From: Nocardioides sp. Root682
GTDB lineage: Bacteria; Actinomycetota; Actinomycetes; Propionibacteriales; Nocardioidaceae
Direction of reading: 5' to 3'
Length of the DNA: 64,000 bases
NCBI RefSeq assembly: GCF_001427795.1
Contig: NZ_LMHJ01000001.1
Span: 1,039,773-1,103,772, forward strand
Positions within the stretch are counted from its first letter, which is position 1. Each line of letters begins with the position of its first letter. The notes below the pieces were generated by a model. That model was not told the DNA's origin. It was given only the letters and a program-made list of their open reading frames with translations, and made no database searches. This document shows, in pieces, positions 58,301 to 64,000 of the stretch. A program made the translations under genes and the position numbers.

Positions 58301-60358
58301 CGCTGTCGACCCCAGGGGTACGACGGCGAAGTCGACCGGTGCGGCGTCGAGCTCGGCCCGCACCCGGATCCCGGGCGTGCCCGATGCCGTGAACGACCCC
58401 AGCTCCGTGGGGACCGCGGCCAACGGGCCGGCGTCAGCGTCCGACGCGGCCAGCCGGACGCCGCGCTCGGCCAGCGCGCTGCGGGCCGCGGCCTGCTTGC
58501 GACCGCCGTCGCCACGCACGTCCAGCGTGGTGCCGCGCGAGACGGCGATGCGGGCGCCGAGGACGATGGCCGCCTCACCGTTGACGTCGCCGGACCAGTG
58601 CACGATGACCGGGGCGTCCGTGTCCTGAGCCGGAGTGCCCGCAGGCACCACGGCGACAGGAGACTCGTTGGCCGCGACGACACCGTCGAGTGACGGGTCG
58701 TCGGACCATGCGACGAGGCCCTGCGGCTTGAGCACGGCCACCAGCTCGACGAGGTCCTGCTCGACGTCCGCACTGGCGTGGGCGATCACCCGCACCGGGA
58801 TGCCGATCTCCTCGCCACGACGTACCAGTACCTGCTGGCGCTCCATCGCGGACGCCATCTCGGCCAGCTCCAGGGACAGTCCACTGCCGACTTCGAGCGC
58901 TCGGCCCTGCGGCTGCAGGTCGGCGACCACGATCTCGGCAGGGTGTGCTCCGGCGAGCTGGGCTGCCGCGACCTCGACCAGGACCGAGTCGTCCTGGTCG
59001 GTGCGGGACAGCACCAGGATCCGGTCGACGGCTTCGGCGCCGAGCGCAGCACGCTCGGCTTCAGCGATGTCCCGGGCCACCCGGCGCTGCGGATACGTGA
59101 AGTTGAGCAGCGGCCCCGTCATCACGGTGGTCACCAGCGCCATGATCACCATCAGCGTGAACAGCTCGGGGCTGAGCAGGCCCTTCTCGAGGCCGACGTT
59201 GAGGATGATCAGCTCGGTCAGCCCACGGGTGTTCATCAGCAGGCCGAGCGAGCTGGCCTGCCAGTGCGGCACCTTCTGGAGCCGCGCGCCGACGTACGCG
59301 CCGACGTACTTGCCGACGATGGCGACGGTGAGGATCGCCAGCAGCGGAATCAGGTGCTTGGCGCCGAGGCCCTGGATGTTGACCTTGAGGCCGGAGATCA
59401 GGAAGAAGACCGGCAGCAGGAGCAGCACCGAGATCTGCTCGAGGCGGACCAGGATCTCGTGACGCATCGCGGCGGCCTGCTCGTGGGGAATGATCGCGCC
59501 GAAGAGGAACGCCCCGAAGATGTAGTGGATGCCGAGCACGTCGGTGGTGGCCGCGAAGAGCAGCAGGCCGACCAGCACCACCGACATGATCGTGGGGGTC
59601 AGCTCACCCGCCTTGTGATAGGCCTTCGTGAGGGTGCCGAGCGCAGGGCGGACCACGAAGATCGCGAACAGGACGAACGGGATCGCGAGATAGATCGCCC
59701 AGCTCGGGAGGTGGCCGTGGCCTCCGTCGACGCCGGCGATCGCCAGCACCACGGCGAGCAGCGTCCACGCGATGATGTCGTCGGTCGCGGCGCAGGCCAG
59801 GGCGAGGCCACCGGTCTCCGTCCGGTGCATGCGGCGGTCGGTGAGGATCCGCGCCAGCACGGGGAATGCGGTGATCGACATGGCCGCGCCCATGAACAGC
59901 GCGAACGGCCAGAAGTCGGCGTCTGCCGGCTTGAGTGCCTCCGTCGCGTTGCTGTTGACGAAGATGTGCGCCAGGCCGATGCCCAGCGTGAAAGGCAGCA
60001 GGATCGAGCAGACCGACACCGAGCCGGCGACCTTCTCGCGACCCTTGATCAGCTTGATGTCGAGCTCGAGGCCGACGACGAACATGAACAGCACCAGACC
60101 GACACGGGCCAGCACGTCGAGGTAGCCGCGCTGGTCCAGCGGGAACAGCTCCTGGCTCAGCTCCATCCCGAGCAGGCTCGGACCGAGGAGGACGCCGGCA
60201 CCGATCTCCCCCACGACCGGCGGGATGCCGATCTTGGAGACTGCCTTGCCGGCCAGCCGGGCCACCACGATGATCAGCGCCAGCTGCGCGAGGATGATCG
60301 AGATGTCGAGCACGGGCCCCTTCGCGGGGGCCACCAGCAACGCGTTGAAATCGAACAA
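58292..60358 (-). CDS. CPA2-type cation:proton antiporter with C-terminal USP-like domains
   Basis: TTG 60358 is chosen because AGGAGG lies six bases upstream; the product is about 688 residues. The first ~420 residues form a Na+/H+ antiporter-like domain of about 12 helices (VGEIGAGVLLGPSLLG, FGAFLFGAIIPHE, and NTRGLTELIILNVGL). The C-terminal ~240 residues hold two universal-stress-like folds (VDRILVLSRTDQ, VIVHWSGDVNGEAAIVLGARIA). The product would exchange K+ or Na+ for H+; the cation is not shown. It is convergent with the FHA cluster and upstream of a hairpin. Confidence 0.9.
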   Translation of the reverse strand: MFDFNALLVAPAKGPVLDISIILAQLALIIVVARLAGKAVSKIGIPPVVGEIGAGVLLGPSLLGMELSQELFPLDQRGYLDVLARVGLVLFMFVVGLELDIKLIKGREKVAGSVSVCSILLPFTLGIGLAHIFVNSNATEALKPADADFWPFALFMGAAMSITAFPVLARILTDRRMHRTETGGLALACAATDDIIAWTLLAVVLAIAGVDGGHGHLPSWAIYLAIPFVLFAIFVVRPALGTLTKAYHKAGELTPTIMSVVLVGLLLFAATTDVLGIHYIFGAFLFGAIIPHEQAAAMRHEILVRLEQISVLLLLPVFFLISGLKVNIQGLGAKHLIPLLAILTVAIVGKYVGAYVGARLQKVPHWQASSLGLLMNTRGLTELIILNVGLEKGLLSPELFTLMVIMALVTTVMTGPLLNFTYPQRRVARDIAEAERAALGAEAVDRILVLSRTDQDDSVLVEVAAAQLAGAHPAEIVVADLQPQGRALEVGSGLSLELAEMASAMERQQVLVRRGEEIGIPVRVIAHASADVEQDLVELVAVLKPQGLVAWSDDPSLDGVVAANESPVAVVPAGTPAQDTDAPVIVHWSGDVNGEAAIVLGARIAVSRGTTLDVRGDGGRKQAAARSALAERGVRLAASDADAGPLAAVPTELGSFTASGTPGIRVRAELDAAPVDFAVVPLGSTASV

Positions 60359-60413
60359 GATGAGCCTCCTGGGACGGGGTGCGCAGGTCAGACTATGGGC
60401 TTGTCCCCCGAAA

Positions 60414-60436
60414 GTGCAGGGATGCACCTCCTGCAC
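60414..60436 (-). terminator. Short hairpin downstream of the ABC permease gene
   Basis: GTGCAGG and CCTGCAC arms (60414-60420, 60430-60436) with a nine-base loop lie 11 bases beyond the permease stop and 56 bases upstream of the antiporter start. Confidence 0.5.
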
Positions 60437-60446
60437 GGCAGGAATC

Positions 60447-61523
60447 TCAGGTGGTGTCCCAGCGGAACAGTCGTGCGGCCAGGGCGGTGACCACGATCGC
60501 GAACGTCGCGAGGATCGCAAGCGGCACCACGGCGGCCGACGGTCCCTCGCCTCGGACCATGACGTCGAGCATGCCGGTGTTCAGGTGCTTGAGCGGCAGC
60601 AGCTCCGAGAAGCGCTGCAGCCACTTCGGGGCAGCGTCGAGCGGGAAGAACGAACCGCTCAGGAACGCCATGGGGAGCACCAGGAAGTTCGCCAGGTTGA
60701 CCGCGCCCTCCGTGGTCTTGGCCAGCGCTCCCGCGAGCAGGCCCAGCGCCATGAAGCACAAGGTGCCGACGACCACCAACGGGATCGCCATCCACCACGA
60801 GCCGGTCAGGGTGAGACCGAAGGCAGCGGCGCCGAGACCGAGGAAGATCGCGAGCTGGCCGAGGGCGATCAACAGCGTGACAGTCACCCGGGCCCCCACG
60901 ATGGTCCCCGTCGTGACCGGCGCGAGCTGGAGACGGCGCAGCAGCTTGGACTGCCGCCAGCCCTGGAGGGTGGCCGCCGCGCCGATCGCGGCGCTCATCG
61001 CCACCGCCCAGCCCAGGAGTCCGGGGGTGACGTACTGGATGGTGCTCAGGGAGTCGTCCTCGACCTGCTCCGCCTCGAAGCCGAACTTCGGCGGCTGCCC
61101 TGTCGCCGCGACGTTGGCGCCGTCGACGAACGCACGCAACGTGCCCTGGGTGATGGCTGCCTTGACCTGGTCGGTCTGGGTGTAGTGCGCGATCACCTTG
61201 TCACCGCGCTGTTCGAGCGCGACGTCCGCATCGCCCTTGCGGACTTCCTCCAGCGCGGCGGCCAGGTCGTCGTCCTTCGTGACCTCGAAGGTCTCGTCAA
61301 AGGCGCCCCGCGCGCCGTCGGGCAGGTCATCGATCAACGCCACCTGGCCGACCTGGATCAGGTCCACCTTCGACTGGTCCTGGTTGGCGAAGAGTCCGCC
61401 GAAGAGGACCAGGAACATCAGCGGGAACAGCACCGTGAAGAACACCGAGGCGCGGTCGCGCAGGAAGCCGCGCAGGATCGCCAGGGAGAGCGCCCAGAAC
61501 GGTCCCCTCGCCCGCCCGCTCAC
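60447..61523 (-). CDS. ABC-2 type exporter permease
   Basis: The product is 358 residues from GTG 61523, overlapping the ATPase stop (GTGA). Topology: a cytosolic start and TM1 (VFFTVLFPLMFLVLFGG), a large extracytoplasmic loop of about 120 residues, then five helices including GLLGWAVAMSAAIGAAATL, LIALGQLAIFLGLGAAAF, VNLANFLVLPMAFLSG-SFFPLD and a final VPLAILATFAIVVTALAA. This is the ABC2 fold used by drug and lipid exporters. The substrate is unknown. Confidence 0.93.
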   Translation of the reverse strand: MSGRARGPFWALSLAILRGFLRDRASVFFTVLFPLMFLVLFGGLFANQDQSKVDLIQVGQVALIDDLPDGARGAFDETFEVTKDDDLAAALEEVRKGDADVALEQRGDKVIAHYTQTDQVKAAITQGTLRAFVDGANVAATGQPPKFGFEAEQVEDDSLSTIQYVTPGLLGWAVAMSAAIGAAATLQGWRQSKLLRRLQLAPVTTGTIVGARVTVTLLIALGQLAIFLGLGAAAFGLTLTGSWWMAIPLVVVGTLCFMALGLLAGALAKTTEGAVNLANFLVLPMAFLSGSFFPLDAAPKWLQRFSELLPLKHLNTGMLDVMVRGEGPSAAVVPLAILATFAIVVTALAARLFRWDTT

Positions 61524-62245
61524 GCGCGGTACTCCCGCCCGGTGAGCGACAGGAAGACGTCTTCGAGGGTGCCCGGGGTGTCCAGCTCGCTGATCAGCAC
61601 AGCGGGTGTCTCGAACCGGAGGATCCGGCCGTGGTCCATCACCGCGACCCGGTCACAGAGCGCCTCGGCCTCGTCCATGTAGTGGGTCGTGAGCACGACG
61701 GTCCGGCCGCTGTCGTTGATCGACGCGAGCAGGTCCCACAGGTTGCGCCGCGCCTGCGGATCCAGCGCCGCCGTCGGCTCGTCGAGGAACACCACCTCCG
61801 GGTCGTGCACCAGCGCGCACGCGATCGACAGGCGCTGCGCCTGGCCGCCCGAGAGGTCCTCCACCCGCGTGTCGACCTTGTCGGTGAGCCCCACGCGCTC
61901 GAGCCACTCGTCAGCGGGGCCGGAGCCGACGCCGTACAGACTGGCGAAGGTGCGGATCTGCTCGCGGGTGGTGAGCCGTTCGAAGAAGGACGACGCCTGC
62001 AGCTGGACGCCGATCCGGGGCCGGAGCCCCGCATTGCGCGGCCAGACCGGCTCGTCGAGGACGTGGACCTCCCCACCGTCGGGGCGCCTCAGCCCCTCGA
62101 TCATCTCGAGCAGCGTCGTCTTGCCGGCGCCGTTCGGGCCGAGGACACCGACGAACTCACCGTCGGCGACCTCGAGGGAGACACCATCGACGGCCACCAG
62201 TTCGCCGTAGGTCTTGGTCAGGTTCCGAGCGCTGATCGCAGCCAT
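61520..62245 (-). CDS. ABC transporter ATP-binding protein
   Basis: The product is 241 residues. Walker A is GPNGAGKTT (36-44), the Q-loop lies in PRIGVQLQASSFFERL, the signature is DLSGGQAQRLS, Walker B is EVVFLDEPTAALD and the His switch is TTHYMD. With the downstream permease it forms a two-gene export system of the DrrAB-like type. TAGGGT ends eight bases before the ATG, so it may be leaderless. Confidence 0.95.
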   Translation of the reverse strand: MAAISARNLTKTYGELVAVDGVSLEVADGEFVGVLGPNGAGKTTLLEMIEGLRRPDGGEVHVLDEPVWPRNAGLRPRIGVQLQASSFFERLTTREQIRTFASLYGVGSGPADEWLERVGLTDKVDTRVEDLSGGQAQRLSIACALVHDPEVVFLDEPTAALDPQARRNLWDLLASINDSGRTVVLTTHYMDEAEALCDRVAVMDHGRILRFETPAVLISELDTPGTLEDVFLSLTGREYRA

Positions 62246-62282
62246 CGCGCTCGACCCTAACCAACCCCCTCAACACCGGGCG

Positions 62283-64000
62283 TCAGGCCAGTAGGCCCCG
62301 CACCACCCGGAGGCCGACCGACACCTTGGCGATGTCACTCGGTTCGTCCTTGCACACCGCCGTCAGGGACGAGATCGCCCGTTCGACGACCCCACCGGTC
62401 TCTGCCTCCCAGGCCGCAACCCTCCGGTCCGCGGCCTCGTGCGGGTCGGCGGCTTCGTCATCGACCGTGTCCGCGGTCGCGGCGAGCACCTTCCCCGTGA
62501 GCTGGGCGTGGACGGCGTGCAGGTCGTCGCGCAGTGCGGCCCGTGCCATGGTCTGCCACTGGTCGGCCCGCGGCAGGGCGACGATCTGCTGCTGCAACGC
62601 CGAGACTCCGAGCCGCTCACCGAGGACGAAGTGCACCCGGGCCACGTCGGCCGGGTCCAGTCCGTCGCGGACTGCGATCTCCACGACGTTGAGCAACGCG
62701 TACGCGACGTCGTACGACGCCACGCGGGCCGCCAGCTCGGACGGCACCTGCTGGCCCTCCAGTGAGCGCCTCCGGGCCTCGTAGGCAGCGAGCTCGGCAC
62801 CGGTCAGCAGGTGCGGGAGCTCGAGCATCGTGGCCTGGACCGGCGCAGCGAACAGCTCGACGGTCGCCTGGCTGTCCAGGGGCGGACGCCGGTTCGTGAG
62901 CAGCCAGCGCGAAGCGCGCTCGACCAGCGTGCGCATCTCGACCCGCATCCGGGTCTGGACCGCGGCGTCGAGCACGTTGTCGAACTGCTCGAGCTCGCGG
63001 CGCAGCGGCAGCGACCCGTAGATCTCCCGGGCGACGAAGTTGGCCCGGGTGAGCTCGGCGGCACTCGCACCGGTCTCCCCCGTCAAGCGCGGCCAGTAGG
63101 TCATGCCGGCGCCGTTGACCAGGTCGTTGACCACCTGGGTCACGATGATCTCCCGGCGCAGCGGGTGGACGGCGATCTGGTCGCGGAAGCCGGCCTGGAC
63201 CGGCTCGGGGAAGTAGGACTCGAGGTCCAGGGTGAGATACGGGTCCTCGGGCAGGTCGGAGGCCAACAGCTCCTCGGCGAGCACGATCTTCGTGTAGGCC
63301 ATAAGCACCGACAGCTCCGGCTGGGTCAGCGCTCCCTGGACCTCCAGGCGGCGCTTCACCTCACGGGTGGCGGGCAACGCCTCCAGGTCACGGTCCAGCA
63401 GGCCCTCGGTCTCCAGGTGGTGCATCCACTGCTCGTGCACGTGCAGCAGGGAGGGCGCGTTGCGGGCGGCGTTGGCCAGCGCGAGGTTCTGGTCGTAGTT
63501 GTCGCGCAGCACGAGGTCGGCGACCTCGTCGGTCATCGACGCGAGCAGCTCGTTGCGCTGCTTTCCGGTCAGGTCGCCCTCGAGCACGATCCGGTCGAGC
63601 AGGATCTTCAGGTTCACCTCACGGTCGGAGGTGTCGACCCCGGCCGAGTTGTCGATGAAGTCGGTGTTGATCCGTCCCCCGTCGACGGCGTACTCGATCC
63701 GGCCGCGCTGGGTGCAGCCCAGGTTGCCGCCCTCCCCCACGCAGCGCACCCGCAGCTGGCCGCCGTCGACGCGGATGGCGTCGTTGGCCTTGTCGCCGGC
63801 GTCGGCGTTGGTCTCGGTGGACGCCTTGACGTAGGTGCCGATGCCGCCGTTCCAGAGCAGGTCGACGGGCGCGAGCAGGATCGCCTTCATCAGCTCGGCG
63901 GGCGTCATCTTCTCGACGTGACCGGCGATCCCCAGGGCCGCGCGGATGTGGTTGCTGATCGGGATCGACTTCGCGGTCCGCGAGAAGATCCCGCCCCCCT
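62283..64000 (-). CDS. NAD-specific glutamate dehydrogenase, large type (C-terminal part, partial)
   Basis: The frame is open from the right window edge to the stop at 62283, giving the last ~571 residues; the start lies outside. The fragment carries the large-GDH segments GGIFSRTAKSIPIS, LLWNGGIGTYVKAS, VGEGGNLGCTQRGRIEYA, NTDFIDNSAGVDTSDREVN and the long helical C-terminal domain. This matches the 180-kDa-type enzyme (Rv2476c relatives) that deaminates glutamate to 2-oxoglutarate. It faces the ABC exporter operon (37 bases). Confidence 0.95.
   Translation of the reverse strand, partial: GGGIFSRTAKSIPISNHIRAALGIAGHVEKMTPAELMKAILLAPVDLLWNGGIGTYVKASTETNADAGDKANDAIRVDGGQLRVRCVGEGGNLGCTQRGRIEYAVDGGRINTDFIDNSAGVDTSDREVNLKILLDRIVLEGDLTGKQRNELLASMTDEVADLVLRDNYDQNLALANAARNAPSLLHVHEQWMHHLETEGLLDRDLEALPATREVKRRLEVQGALTQPELSVLMAYTKIVLAEELLASDLPEDPYLTLDLESYFPEPVQAGFRDQIAVHPLRREIIVTQVVNDLVNGAGMTYWPRLTGETGASAAELTRANFVAREIYGSLPLRRELEQFDNVLDAAVQTRMRVEMRTLVERASRWLLTNRRPPLDSQATVELFAAPVQATMLELPHLLTGAELAAYEARRRSLEGQQVPSELAARVASYDVAYALLNVVEIAVRDGLDPADVARVHFVLGERLGVSALQQQIVALPRADQWQTMARAALRDDLHAVHAQLTGKVLAATADTVDDEAADPHEAADRRVAAWEAETGGVVERAISSLTAVCKDEPSDIAKVSVGLRVVRGLLA

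Noticed and set aside
1..64000. CRISPR arrays, prophage genes or insertion sequence transposases
   Set aside because: No regularly spaced repeats, structural phage genes, integrase or DDE transposase frames were found on either strand.

Overview
The window is a high-GC actinobacterial chromosome segment. Codon use, abundant GTG/TTG starts, a WhiB7 regulator, AdnA/AdnB, mycoredoxin, a DUF3107 protein and NHEJ genes all point to Actinomycetota. Frequent use of cgtacgac-type words and an SCO7613-type membrane protein suggest a Nocardioides-like member of Propionibacteriales; this genus guess is an inference.

Layout. (1) 1-7690: an accessory stretch of poorly recognisable genes (an acidic protein with DKDPK repeats, an LRV-like repeat protein, a membrane-associated protein with a possible C-terminal PH-like domain, a TPR-like protein with a small partner, a NYN-type nuclease coupled to a 51-residue basic peptide). 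It lies against the 3' end of an initiator tRNA gene, which is compatible with a genomic island, although no integrase is seen. (2) 7690-32204: a core block in the same order as Mycobacterium tuberculosis Rv3193c-Rv3202c: UPF0182, a PDZ-Lon-type protein, MoaE, a DUF2342 protein, a Rv3196-like protein, whiB7 with a long attenuator-type leader, uvrD2, mycoredoxin, nudC and adnB/adnA. (3) 32240-43174: a DUF985 cupin, a large SCO7613-type membrane protein, tpx, an alkyltransferase-like protein, a secreted M6 metalloprotease, moeZ, a TetR regulator, DUF3107 and a PP2C phosphatase. (4) 43253-47331: a split NHEJ locus with LigD polymerase domain, ATP-dependent ligase and Ku, with an LhgO-type oxidoreductase between ligase and Ku. 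(5) 47336-58300: a nine-gene phosphosignalling cluster: FHA-FHA-TM-trypsin-like protease, TerY-P-type kinase, TerY-like vWA protein, PP2C phosphatase, a one-TM sensor-like protein, a second kinase, a Rossmann-fold flavoprotein-like enzyme, a small membrane protein and an FHA/zinc-ribbon protein. This is the best candidate here for a little-described system. (6) 58292-64000: a CPA2 antiporter, an ABC-2 exporter pair and the C-terminal part of a large NAD-dependent glutamate dehydrogenase.

Three cross-cutting sequence signals stand out. The first is a pair of 71-72 bp elements (32743 and 43178) that keep the same predicted fold while paired positions change together. The second is a 38-bp palindromic repeat family with three copies; one copy lies in frame inside a PHP-domain gene and another supplies a stop codon. 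The third is a recurrent TAnnnT-like hexamer ending 6-8 nt before the start codons of about a dozen genes, as expected for leaderless transcripts. A cluster of DnaA-box-like 9-mers (17992-18165) lies outside any visible origin.
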